26,231 bases of DNA, taken from contig CAZHYQ010000030.1 of the NCBI GenBank assembly GCA_964536805.1, positions 1 to 26,231 on the forward strand. The letters are read 5' to 3'. A program made the translations under genes and the position numbers. The first letter of the stretch is position 1; each line of letters starts with the position of its first letter. The DNA is from Longilinea sp964536805. Lineage in GTDB: Bacteria > Chloroflexota > Anaerolineae > Anaerolineales > Anaerolineaceae. The notes beneath the pieces were generated by a model that worked only from the letters and a program-made list of their open reading frames with translations, made no database searches and was not told where the DNA came from. Shown here piece after piece: positions 7,795 through 14,824 of the stretch.

Positions 7795-9042
7795 ATGAAA
7801 AAGATTTTTCTGCTCGGTTGGAAGGACCTGACCCTGGCTTTTCGCGACCGCGCGGCCTTGATTTTAATGTTGCTGGCGCCGTTCGTGCTGACGTTGGGGC
7901 TGGGCCTGGTGACCGGCGGCTTTTCCAGCAGCGGCAACGCCAGCGGTCTCAGCAGCATCCCGCTGGTGCTGGTCAACCAGGACGAAGGCCAGCTGGGCGG
8001 CGAACTGGTGAAGCTGTTCCAATCGGCCGACCTGGCCAGCCTGGTGGCGCCGCAAGTCTCGACGAACCTGGCCGCCGCCCGCAAACAGGTGGAAGATGAT
8101 CAGATTGCCGCCGCCGTGCTCATCCCGGCCGGCTTTAGCGCCAGTATCATCCCCGATGCGGCCAGCGGCCAGAGCGGACCGGCCGTCAAGATTGATGTCT
8201 ACGCCAGCCCCTCCCGCCCGACCGGCGCCGGCATCATCCAGTCCATTGTTGAACAGTTCGTCAACCAGGTGGAGCTGCGGCGCATCGGCGCACAGGTAAC
8301 GGTGACCGAATTGATCCAATCCGGCCTGATCCAACCCCAGCAGGCGGCCGCGGCCGGCGCGCAAATCGCCGCCAGCCCGGCACAGGCCAGCCAGGCGGTT
8401 ACGCTCAAGGGGGTGGATAACGGCAGCGCTGCCCCGGCTTTCAATGTGCTGGCGTATATGGCGCCGGGCATGGCGCTGATGTTCCTGATGTTCACGGTCA
8501 GCAACGGCGGGCGCACGCTGCTGGTGGAAAAAACGCAGGGCACGCTGCCGCGTCTGCTGGTGACGCCGGTCAGCACGGGACAGGTGCTGCTGGGCAAGAT
8601 GTTCGGCATCTTCCTGACCGGGGTGGCGCAGATGCTGATTCTGATTCTGGCCAGTACGATGCTCTTCAGCCTGGAATGGGGCAACCCGCTGGCGGTGCTG
8701 GTGCTGGTGCTGGCTGCCGTGGCTGGCGCGGTCGGTTGGGGCATGCTGATCACCGCGTTGGTTAAATCGCCCGGGCAGGCCTCCAGTTTTGGCTCGGCTG
8801 TCATGCTGATCTTCGGCATCCTGGGCGGCAGCTTCTTTGATATCAACCAACTGCCCGCCTGGTTCCGCACCTTCAGCAAGATTACCCCCAACGCCTGGGG
8901 CATCGACGGCTTTACCACCCTGGCGCTGGGCGGCACGCTGAAAGACATCCTGCCCGATATTGGCGGCCTGCTGGCGATGGCGGCGGCCTTGTTTATCATA
9001 TCGCTGTTCGTGTTCACCCGTCGAGGCGTGATCCAGCGTTGA
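7795..9042 (+). CDS. ABC-2 type exporter permease (first)
   Basis: A 415-residue membrane protein of the ABC2_membrane_3 type. One N-terminal transmembrane helix (about residues 20-42) is followed by a large extracytoplasmic domain of some 170 residues and five more helices from about residue 220 on. The block VEKTQGTLPRLLVTPVSTGQVLLGK is the typical cytoplasmic coupling segment of this family (E-x-G-T-x-R-L ... P). AAGGAG stands 4 bases before its ATG, right after the ATPase stop. With the next gene it likely forms a heterodimeric membrane channel. Confidence 0.88.
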   Translation: MKKIFLLGWKDLTLAFRDRAALILMLLAPFVLTLGLGLVTGGFSSSGNASGLSSIPLVLVNQDEGQLGGELVKLFQSADLASLVAPQVSTNLAAARKQVEDDQIAAAVLIPAGFSASIIPDAASGQSGPAVKIDVYASPSRPTGAGIIQSIVEQFVNQVELRRIGAQVTVTELIQSGLIQPQQAAAAGAQIAASPAQASQAVTLKGVDNGSAAPAFNVLAYMAPGMALMFLMFTVSNGGRTLLVEKTQGTLPRLLVTPVSTGQVLLGKMFGIFLTGVAQMLILILASTMLFSLEWGNPLAVLVLVLAAVAGAVGWGMLITALVKSPGQASSFGSAVMLIFGILGGSFFDINQLPAWFRTFSKITPNAWGIDGFTTLALGGTLKDILPDIGGLLAMAAALFIISLFVFTRRGVIQR

Positions 9043-9052
9043 AGAGGCCAAA

Positions 9053-10246
9053 ATGAATAAATTATTCGCCATCTTCTTGAAGGATACCGAGATCCGTTTC
9101 TCCTCGGTGATGGAGTGGTTGTTCTTCCTGCTGCTGCCGGTCTTTTTCACCTTTGTGCTGGCCGGAGGAACCGGCGGAAGCAGCGACACCCGTACCCGTC
9201 TGGACGTGGTGGACCAGGCCGGTTCGCCGCTCTCGGCGCAATTGATTTCCGACCTGAACGCCTCAAGCACGGTGCGCCCGGTGGTAAAATCGCTGGGCGA
9301 TGCCGAAAGCGAGTTTTCGCAGCGCAAAGTCTCGACGCTGCTGGTCATCCGGCCCGATTTCGACCTGGAACACCTGCGCGCCGGCGGGTTGGAGCTGGAT
9401 TTGCGCAAACTGCCCAACAATCTCAACAGCCTGGCAGCTTTCCAGACGGTGCAGACCGTCATCGGCCGCCTGAGCAGCGGGGTGGAGATCGCGCAGCAAA
9501 GCGTGACCGCGGCCGAACAGATCCGGCCCTTCGCCAGCGAGGCCGAACGTGCCGCCTACTTCGACAGCGCCCTGAGCGCCGCTCAGAGCGAAATTGGCGC
9601 CGCGCCGCAGCGCATGGCCGTCAGCCAGGCTGTCGTGGCAGATAAGATCGAATATGATCCGGCTTCCAATTCCTCGGCCGGGCAAATGATCACCTGGGTT
9701 TTCATCCCATTGTTCGGCATCTCGGCTACCTTCGCTTATGAGCGCGCCACCGGCACGCTGCGCCGTCTGTTCACCACGCCCACCCGCAAGGCCACTTACC
9801 TGCTGGGCACGCTGCTGTGTGCCGTTTTTTGGGCGCTGGTGCAAATGCTGCTGCTGGTGCTGTTTGGCACGCTGGTGATGAAGTTGAACTGGGGCCATTC
9901 CCCGGCCGCGCTGGCGGTGATGCTGGTCAGCTCGGCGCTGGCAGCTTCGGCCATCGGGGTGGCGCTGGGCGCCTTTGTCAAAACCGAGAGCCAGGCCAGC
10001 GGGCTGAGCGTGATGCTGGGCATGGTGATGGCGCTGCTGGGCGGCTGCTGGTATCCGCTGGAACTGTTCCCGGCGGTGGTGCAGCAGGCGGTCAAGATAT
10101 TGCCGACGCGCTGGGCCATGCAGGGCATGCTGGATATCGTCCTGCGCGGGCGGGGGTTGAGCGCCGTGCTGCCAGAGGCCGCCGTGCTGTTGGGTTTTGC
10201 CGCGCTGTTCTATGCCATCGGCATCTGGCGCTTTCGCTACGAGTGA
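9053..10246 (+). CDS. ABC-2 type exporter permease (second)
   Basis: A 397-residue relative of the preceding permease with the same plan: an N-terminal helix (about 19-38), an extracytoplasmic domain to about residue 195, then about five helices. The coupling segment is ERATGTLRRLFTTPTRKATYLLG. It starts 10 bases after the first permease with GAAGAGG as ribosome site. The two paralogues with one ATPase make a complete exporter. A GTAG-footed hairpin at 10269-10315 follows the stop and is trailed by a short T-rich run, so it may end the operon transcript. Confidence 0.88.
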   Translation: MNKLFAIFLKDTEIRFSSVMEWLFFLLLPVFFTFVLAGGTGGSSDTRTRLDVVDQAGSPLSAQLISDLNASSTVRPVVKSLGDAESEFSQRKVSTLLVIRPDFDLEHLRAGGLELDLRKLPNNLNSLAAFQTVQTVIGRLSSGVEIAQQSVTAAEQIRPFASEAERAAYFDSALSAAQSEIGAAPQRMAVSQAVVADKIEYDPASNSSAGQMITWVFIPLFGISATFAYERATGTLRRLFTTPTRKATYLLGTLLCAVFWALVQMLLLVLFGTLVMKLNWGHSPAALAVMLVSSALAASAIGVALGAFVKTESQASGLSVMLGMVMALLGGCWYPLELFPAVVQQAVKILPTRWAMQGMLDIVLRGRGLSAVLPEAAVLLGFAALFYAIGIWRFRYE

Positions 10247-10268
10247 GCGAAAGTCAATCAGACATCTG

Positions 10269-10315
10269 GTAGGGGCGGGCCGCCTGCACCCGAAAGGGCG
10301 GCGGCTCGCCCCTAC
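10269..10315. terminator. GTAG-footed GC-rich hairpin, possible terminator of the ABC exporter operon
   Basis: The arms begin GTAGGGGCG and end CGCCCCTAC, with the stem extended inward (GGCCGCC against GGCGGC) and one mismatch. TGTTTTATT follows. It sits 23 bases after the operon stop. It belongs to the same GTAG/CTAC palindrome class as others here, so it may be a repeat that serves as a terminator. Confidence 0.5.
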
Positions 10316-10380
10316 TGTTTTATTACGAATGACGCATAATCCGGTACGATCCTCCATTTTCACGGGCATCCTTACCCGGC

Positions 10381-10386
10381 TATAAT
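10381..10386 (+). promoter_or_regulatory. Possible -10 box for mntP
   Basis: TATAAT lies 32 bases before the TTG start. The hexamer 17 bases upstream (TTTCAC) is a poor -35. I looked for a yybP-ykoY manganese riboswitch in the 170-base gap and did not see its conserved core. Confidence 0.3.
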
Positions 10387-10418
10387 CCAACCACGTATAT
10401 TATCCGTGGGAGACGGTT

Positions 10419-10985
10419 TTGGAACTGGTAACGTATTCGATCTTCGCGGTTGGATTGGCCATGGATGCCTTTGCCGTATCGCTTGGCATTGGCACCACTG
10501 GGCGCGCCAAAGATCCGCGCGCGGTGTTCCGTTTATCCTTTCATTTCGGCTTTTTCCAGGGTTTAATGACCCTGCTGGGCTGGCTGCTGGGCAGCAGCAT
10601 TGCCGGTTTGATCGCAAATTTCGACCACTGGCTGGCGTTTGGATTGCTGGCCTGGGTGGGCTTTCGCATGGTTAAAGAGGGTTTCGCCAAAGAAGGCGAA
10701 GAGAGCAAATTGATGAATGACCCCTCGCACGGCCGCACGCTGATGGTGTTGTGTGTGGCTACCAGCATCGACGCCCTGGCGGTGGGCCTGAGCATGGCCA
10801 TGCTCAACGCCAACGTGCTGTTTGCCAGCGTCGTCATCGGCGTCATCACGCTGGGGTTGTCGCTGGTGGGTCTGCTGGCGGGCAGCGGCCTGGGCATTCG
10901 TTTCGGCAAGCGCATGGAAGTGCTGGGCGGGTTGCTGCTGGTGGGCATCGGGGTGCGGATACTGCTGGGGCATTTGATGGTTTAA
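10419..10985 (+). CDS. mntP: Putative manganese efflux pump MntP
   Basis: The 188-residue protein is highly hydrophobic with about six membrane helices. It carries two MntP half-repeat signatures: GLAMDAFAVSLGIG near the N-terminus (D16) and TSIDALAVGLSMAML in the second half, whose Asp residues are needed for Mn2+ export in the family. The length matches the usual ~185-190. The start is TTG at 10419, preceded by GGGAGA; the first in-frame ATG lies inside the first helix (LAMDAF), so a UUG start is required. It is transcribed alone, between the exporter operon and the molybdoenzyme. Confidence 0.88.
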   Translation: MELVTYSIFAVGLAMDAFAVSLGIGTTGRAKDPRAVFRLSFHFGFFQGLMTLLGWLLGSSIAGLIANFDHWLAFGLLAWVGFRMVKEGFAKEGEESKLMNDPSHGRTLMVLCVATSIDALAVGLSMAMLNANVLFASVVIGVITLGLSLVGLLAGSGLGIRFGKRMEVLGGLLLVGIGVRILLGHLMV

Positions 10986-10991
10986 GACTTA

Positions 10992-11068
10992 ACGTGAAGC
11001 GTGAACGGTGATTCGTGAACCGGAAAACCGAACGATTCACGCCTCACGCTTCACGGCTCCCGGTTCAT
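10992..11068. repeat. Degenerate heptamer array with inverted partner
   Basis: Seven-base units on the theme NCGTGAA run from 10992 to 11019. After a short CCGGAAAACCG turn, the complementary theme (GATTCAC, GCCTCAC, GCTTCAC) runs from 11034 to 11068. The pair could fold into a long imperfect hairpin between mntP and the next gene. Confidence 0.6.
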
Positions 11069-11086
11069 GCCCCTTGACCTCCCAGG

Positions 11087-11092
11087 TATAAT
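11087..11092 (+). promoter_or_regulatory. Possible -10 box for the molybdoenzyme gene
   Basis: TATAAT lies 24 bases before the ATG at 11117. The hexamer at 17 bases (TTCATG, 11064) is weak, and TTGACC at 11074 is too close to be its -35. Confidence 0.35.
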
Positions 11093-11116
11093 TAGGACAT
11101 AGGAGGCCTGAATTCC

Positions 11117-11752
11117 ATGGTTGATTTTTTTCGCCGCAAGGATGACGAGCTCAAGGCGCGCAGCCAGGGGCGCCTGCCGCCCGGCCAGGCATTAACCAAC
11201 AAATTCCCGGTGCTGCACTACGGCCCGGTTCCCGGATTTAACCCTGCCACGTGGGATTTCCGCGTGTGGGGCGAGGTGGAAACGCCGCTGCGCCTCTCGT
11301 GGGAGCAGTTCAACCAGCTTCCGCGCACCAAACTGGTGATGGATATCCATTGCGTGACGCGCTGGAGCAAGCTGGATACCGCCTGGGAAGGCGTATCGCT
11401 GCGCGTGCTGATCGAACAGGGCATCATCAAGCCGCTGCCGGCCGCCGCGCACGTGCTGCAGCACGCCGAATACGGTTTCACCGCCAACCTGCCGCTGGAA
11501 GTGTGCCTGCAGGAGAACTTCCTGATGGCCACGCACTATGATGGGCAGCCCATCACGCCCGATCACGGCTATCCACTGCGCGGAATCATCGGAGCCATCC
11601 CGCAGCGCGACGATTTGACCGTGCCCTATTTCTGGAAGGGCGCCAAATGGCTGCGCGGGCTGGAGTTTATGACGCGCGACCGCCTGGGTTTTTGGGAACA
11701 GGCCGGTTACCACAACGAAGCCGACGTGTGGAAGGAACAACGTTTCGCCTGA
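11117..11752 (+). CDS. Sulfite-oxidase-like molybdopterin-dependent oxidoreductase
   Basis: The 211-residue protein matches the molybdopterin-binding domain of the sulfite oxidase / MsrP(YedY) superfamily. The molybdenum-ligating cysteine is in MDIHCVTRWS (C79), preceded by RLSWEQFNQLPR and followed by GFTANLPLE and GYPLRGIIG, all familiar blocks. It lacks a Tat signal, a haem domain and the dimerisation domain of true sulfite oxidases, so it is a cytoplasmic single-domain form whose substrate is unknown. Such proteins are commonly annotated 'sulfite oxidase-like oxidoreductase'. AGGAGG (11101-11106) stands 10 bases before the ATG. It is a single gene. Confidence 0.85.
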   Translation: MVDFFRRKDDELKARSQGRLPPGQALTNKFPVLHYGPVPGFNPATWDFRVWGEVETPLRLSWEQFNQLPRTKLVMDIHCVTRWSKLDTAWEGVSLRVLIEQGIIKPLPAAAHVLQHAEYGFTANLPLEVCLQENFLMATHYDGQPITPDHGYPLRGIIGAIPQRDDLTVPYFWKGAKWLRGLEFMTRDRLGFWEQAGYHNEADVWKEQRFA

Positions 11753-11841
11753 GGGCGAGGCGGAACCACCTCGCAGGGGCGAATGAGTATGAAGGTAGCG
11801 GGACGACGGTGCAGGCAAGATTCGTAATGGTTTTAGGGTAA

Positions 11842-11887
11842 GGCAGGCCATTTTTCAAATAACATTGACTCCTGACCTAGCTGTGCC
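11842..11887. repeat. Degenerate REP-like hairpin (RAYT cluster, copy 0)
   Basis: Read on the minus strand it begins GGCACAGCTAGGTCAGGA, nearly the same as the minus strand of 11999-12049. The outer arms (GGCAGGCC against GCTGTGCC) are eroded. Confidence 0.45.
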
Positions 11888-11918
11888 CCTCCACAATATG
11901 ATAAATTTTTATTGTAGC

Positions 11919-11968
11919 GGCACGACGTTACAGGCTCATGCCTTGAAGAATTACGGCATAGTCGTGCC
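11919..11968. repeat. REP-like hairpin, RAYT cluster copy 1
   Basis: Perfect 8-base outer arms GGCACGAC / GTCGTGCC enclose a second inverted pair, ATGCC / GGCAT. GTAG lies directly upstream (11914-11917), matching the foot tetranucleotide of REP elements recognised by RAYT proteins. Confidence 0.7.
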
Positions 11969-11998
11969 AGACCATTGAAATGGATATGCTCGATTCAG

Positions 11999-12049
11999 GG
12001 CACGGCATGTTAATTTTCCGATTTCATTGAATCCTGACATAGCCGTGCC
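11999..12049. repeat. REP-like hairpin, RAYT cluster copy 2
   Basis: The outer arms GGCACGGC / GCCGTGCC are perfect over 8 bases, with an inner ATGT / ACAT pair. CTAC follows the right arm, i.e. GTAG on the minus strand. It has the same 51-base length as, and high similarity to, the copy at 12659-12709. Confidence 0.75.
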
Positions 12050-12118
12050 ACTACCCATTTTGATCAATTATTGGCAATTTTCTTTCACGGATTTTGTAAA
12101 TTAGCCTAGAATCAGGGC

Positions 12119-12673
12119 ATGCAATCTTATCGCCATCATACGATTAGGCTCCCTGACTATGATTATTCGCAGCCTGGTTGGTACATGATTACATTGGTAG
12201 CTGACCAACGAAGGAAACGGTTTGGTGAAATTGTTTTTGGTGAAATACAAGAAAATCAAATCGGCAAGATGGTGCGCCGAGAATGGCAATCTATCCCCCA
12301 GCGTTTTTTGAGTGTCGAACTCGACGAATTCGTTGTGATGCCCAACCATCTCCATGGAATTATTTGCATCCAGGACACGGTTCAACAGAATTTAACATCG
12401 CCAATCCAGCACGAGGCCTTTGGCCATCCAACACAAAGGTCCATTCCAACAATTATCCGGTCCTTTAAAGCGGCTGTCACCCTGCGTGCCCGCAGAATTC
12501 TGGGCGAACCACAGACTCGCATCTGGCAACGAAACTATTATGAAAAAGTGATTCGAAACGAGAGTGGATTGCAGGCAGCCCGCCTATATATTCACGAAAA
12601 TCCAAACAATTGGGCGGTTGATCAGGAAAATGACGACCTAAAGGCTGACATCGATACCGGCACGGCAGGTTGA
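12119..12673 (+). CDS. REP-associated tyrosine transposase (RAYT, Y1/IS200-like HUH nuclease)
   Basis: The 184-residue protein has the HUH motif in MPNHLHGI (H77, H79) and the catalytic tyrosine region RIWQRNYYEKVIRNE (Y140/Y141). These define single-domain Y1 transposases of the REP-associated (TnpA-REP) branch, which cut single-stranded REP hairpins next to a GTAG tetranucleotide. A typical RAYT ends IHENPNNW as here (residues 158-165). It is more AT-rich than the flanking genes. REP-like hairpins lie on both sides, and the last five codons and the stop fall inside the hairpin at 12659-12709. All motifs appear intact, so it could be active. It was probably domesticated or inserted between the molybdoenzyme and the opp operon. 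Confidence 0.9.
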   Translation: MQSYRHHTIRLPDYDYSQPGWYMITLVADQRRKRFGEIVFGEIQENQIGKMVRREWQSIPQRFLSVELDEFVVMPNHLHGIICIQDTVQQNLTSPIQHEAFGHPTQRSIPTIIRSFKAAVTLRARRILGEPQTRIWQRNYYEKVIRNESGLQAARLYIHENPNNWAVDQENDDLKADIDTGTAG

Positions 12674-12709
12674 TTTCCCGATTTCATCGGTTATTTACAT
12701 AGCCGTGCC
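12659..12709. repeat. REP-like hairpin, RAYT cluster copy 3, overlapping the RAYT stop
   Basis: The 8-base arms GGCACGGC / GCCGTGCC are the same as in copy 2, with the same 51-base length and a shared core CCGATTTCAT. CTAC follows 1 base after the right arm. The left arm encodes the last residues of the RAYT (GTAG then stop). Confidence 0.75.
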
Positions 12710-12740
12710 TCTACCATTGAAATATTAATACCCACCTCGC

Positions 12741-12779
12741 GGCCCGGCAGGTCATTGCCTTAGAAAAATGTTGCCGTGC
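12741..12779. repeat. Degenerate REP-like hairpin, RAYT cluster copy 4
   Basis: GGCCCGGCAGGT resembles the left end of copy 3, and TTGCCGTGC closes the hairpin. It lies 12 bases beyond the oppF stop, so on the minus strand it would be the first stem-loop of the operon 3' end and might limit transcription or decay. Confidence 0.5.
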
Positions 12780-12791
12780 TATATTTTTCGC

Positions 12792-13811
12792 TTAAACAAA
12801 CTTCTCGGCAAAATGGCAGGCCACCTGGTGGCCGGGCCGCAATTCGCGTAATTCAGGTTCTTCAATTGAACAAACCGCCTGGGCAATCGGGCAGCGCGGG
12901 TGAAACCGGCAGCCCGAGGGCGGGTTGATGGGGTTTGGGATTTCGCCAGCCGGCATGGTGGTGGTGCGGCGTTTGTGCGGGTCGGGGACGGGCACGGCCG
13001 CCATCAACGCCTGGGTATAGGGGTGCAGCGGGTGGCTGTAAACCTCGTTCAATTCGCCGATTTCGGCCATGCGGCCCAGGTAGAGGATGCCGATGCGGTC
13101 ACAGATGTACTTGGCGGTGGCCAGGTCGTGCGTGATGAACAGGTAGGTCAGGTTGAACTCTTTCTTCAACTGCACCATCAGGTCCAGCAGCAGCGCACGC
13201 ACGCTCACATCGGCCATGGCAATTGGCTCGTCGGCCAGCACCAGGTCGGGGCGGGTGATCAGGGCGCGGGCAATCACTACGCGCTGGCGCTGCCCACCGG
13301 AGATCTGGTGCGGATACTTGTTGATAAAGTAGCGCGCCGGCGAAAGACCCACGCGCTCGAAAATATCGATCAGGGTATCGCGGTGGCTCTCAGCCTGCTC
13401 GGGATAATGGATCTTCAAGCCCTGCACCACGCTGTCGCCCAGGGTCATGCGCGGGTTTAGCGAGGCCATGGGGTCCTGAAAGATGACCTGCATGCGGCGG
13501 CGCAGGTGGCGCATTTCGCGTTCGTTCTGGCGGCTCAGGTCAATGCCGTCGAAGCGCACCGACCCCTGCGTGGGCGTCTCCAGACCGATGGACAGGCGCC
13601 CGATGGTGGTTTTGCCGCTGCCCGATTCGCCGGCCAGCCCAAAGGCTTCACCGCGCCGGATATTGAAAGTCACGCCGTCCACCGCGCGCACAAAATCCTT
13701 CCGTCCGGCCAGAATCTGGTCGAGGAAACTCTTTTGTACCGGGAACCACTTTTTTAGAGCCTGGATTTCCACCAGGTTTTCCTGTTGATGGGCTGTCATT
13801 TCGACGTTCAT
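12792..13811 (-). CDS. oppF: Peptide ABC transporter ATP-binding protein, OppF/DppF-like
   Basis: A 339-residue ATPase with Walker A GESGSGKTT (61-69), signature ISGGQRQR, Walker B LVLADEP and switch His in FITHDLATA. The C-terminal CRFHPRCP ... C segment is specific to oligopeptide/nickel-type ATPases. The D-loop reads EPIAMADVS where most homologues have EP(V/T)SALDVS. It starts at 13811, its ATG overlapping the oppD stop by ATGA; the upstream extension to 13868 overlaps oppD and is not needed. Last gene of the SBP-oppBCDF operon. It should form a heterodimer with OppD and power import through OppB/OppC. True substrates (peptides, sugars or others) cannot be told from sequence. Confidence 0.9.
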   Translation of the reverse strand: MNVEMTAHQQENLVEIQALKKWFPVQKSFLDQILAGRKDFVRAVDGVTFNIRRGEAFGLAGESGSGKTTIGRLSIGLETPTQGSVRFDGIDLSRQNEREMRHLRRRMQVIFQDPMASLNPRMTLGDSVVQGLKIHYPEQAESHRDTLIDIFERVGLSPARYFINKYPHQISGGQRQRVVIARALITRPDLVLADEPIAMADVSVRALLLDLMVQLKKEFNLTYLFITHDLATAKYICDRIGILYLGRMAEIGELNEVYSHPLHPYTQALMAAVPVPDPHKRRTTTMPAGEIPNPINPPSGCRFHPRCPIAQAVCSIEEPELRELRPGHQVACHFAEKFV

Positions 13812-14821
13812 GCGGCCACCTTGATCGTCTCTTCCTGCTTTTCGGGGTGATCCTGATAGAGCCAGCAATGCACCCAGCGGCCCGGCGAGACTTCCTTTAG
13901 TTCCGGGCGGAGGCGCGAGCAGATGGGCATGGCCATGGGGCAGCGCGGATGAAACCGGCAGCCGGCAGGCGGGCGGCTGAGGTTGGGCGGCTCGCCGGGC
14001 ATTTTGTAAAGTTCTTTGCGGGCATGAATGTCAATGGTTGGCACCGAGGCCAACAATCCCTGGGTGTAGGGATGCAGGGGCTTGTCAAAGATGCGCGTGA
14101 TTTCGCCCAGTTCCACCAGGTTGCCGGCATACATCACCGCGATGCGGTCGGCCATCTCGGCCACCAGGGCAATGTTGTGCGTGATGGCCAGAATGCTCAC
14201 GCCGAACTCGTCGCGGATTTCGCGCAGCTGGTCAACCAGTTTGGCTTCCACAATCACATCCAGCGAGGTGGTGGCTTCGTCCGCGATGATCAGACCCGCG
14301 TTCAACACCAGCCCCAGGCCAATCATGACGCGCTGCCGCATGCCGCCCGAAAGCTGGTGCGGGTAGCTGTTCAAGCGGTCCTGCTTGATGCCCAGCCGTT
14401 CAATCAGGGTCTGAATGCGTTTAACGATGTATGGCGTCTTGGCTTGCGCGTCGTGTACCTGGATGGCTTCCTCCAGGTGCTGTTCCACGGTTTGCACCGG
14501 GTTGAGCGAGGTCATGGGATCCTGGAAGATCATGCTGGCGGCGCGGCCGCGGAAATCGCGGATGCGCTTATCGTCGAAGGTCAGGATGTCTTCGCCGTCA
14601 AACAGGATTTGTCCAACACTGATCTCGCCGGGCGGCATGATCATGCGCAGCAGGGCTTTACCCAACGTGCTCTTGCCGCAGCCGCTCTCGCCCACCAATC
14701 CCAAAATCTCGCCGCGCCGGATGTCGAAGCTGACATCGTCCACCGCGCTGGTGGGACCCAAACGGGTGTGGTAGGTAACCGATAGATTGCGGATTTGTAC
14801 CAGGAGGTCTGCATCTTTCAT
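13808..14821 (-). CDS. oppD: Peptide ABC transporter ATP-binding protein, OppD/DppD-like
   Basis: A 337-residue ATPase with Walker A GESGCGKST (44-52), Q-loop FQDPMTSLNP, signature LSGGMRQRV, Walker B LIIADEAT with D-loop TSLD, and switch His in AITHNIALV. It ends with the CRFHPRCPMAMPIC family tail. It begins 3 bases after the oppC stop, with GGAG inside the end of oppC, and overlaps oppF by four bases, so OppC, D and F are translationally coupled. It acts as the ATPase partner of OppF at the cytoplasmic face. Confidence 0.9.
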   Translation of the reverse strand: MKDADLLVQIRNLSVTYHTRLGPTSAVDDVSFDIRRGEILGLVGESGCGKSTLGKALLRMIMPPGEISVGQILFDGEDILTFDDKRIRDFRGRAASMIFQDPMTSLNPVQTVEQHLEEAIQVHDAQAKTPYIVKRIQTLIERLGIKQDRLNSYPHQLSGGMRQRVMIGLGLVLNAGLIIADEATTSLDVIVEAKLVDQLREIRDEFGVSILAITHNIALVAEMADRIAVMYAGNLVELGEITRIFDKPLHPYTQGLLASVPTIDIHARKELYKMPGEPPNLSRPPAGCRFHPRCPMAMPICSRLRPELKEVSPGRWVHCWLYQDHPEKQEETIKVAA

Positions 14822-14824
14822 GGT

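Noticed and set aside
7864..9462. Long antisense open frame of 532 codons opposite the exporter permeases
   Set aside because: It runs across two well-supported membrane-protein genes, is full of Gln/His/Arg/Gly runs with no domain, and has no ribosome site; it is a composition shadow of the GC-rich plus-strand genes.
9263..10390. Antisense open frame of 375 codons opposite the second permease
   Set aside because: Same shadow pattern and low-complexity Gln/His/Ala content; no start signal.
10247..10418. Manganese riboswitch (yybP-ykoY) ahead of mntP
   Set aside because: I could not find the conserved loop sequences; the only strong structure is the GTAG-footed hairpin, which fits the repeat class or a terminator.
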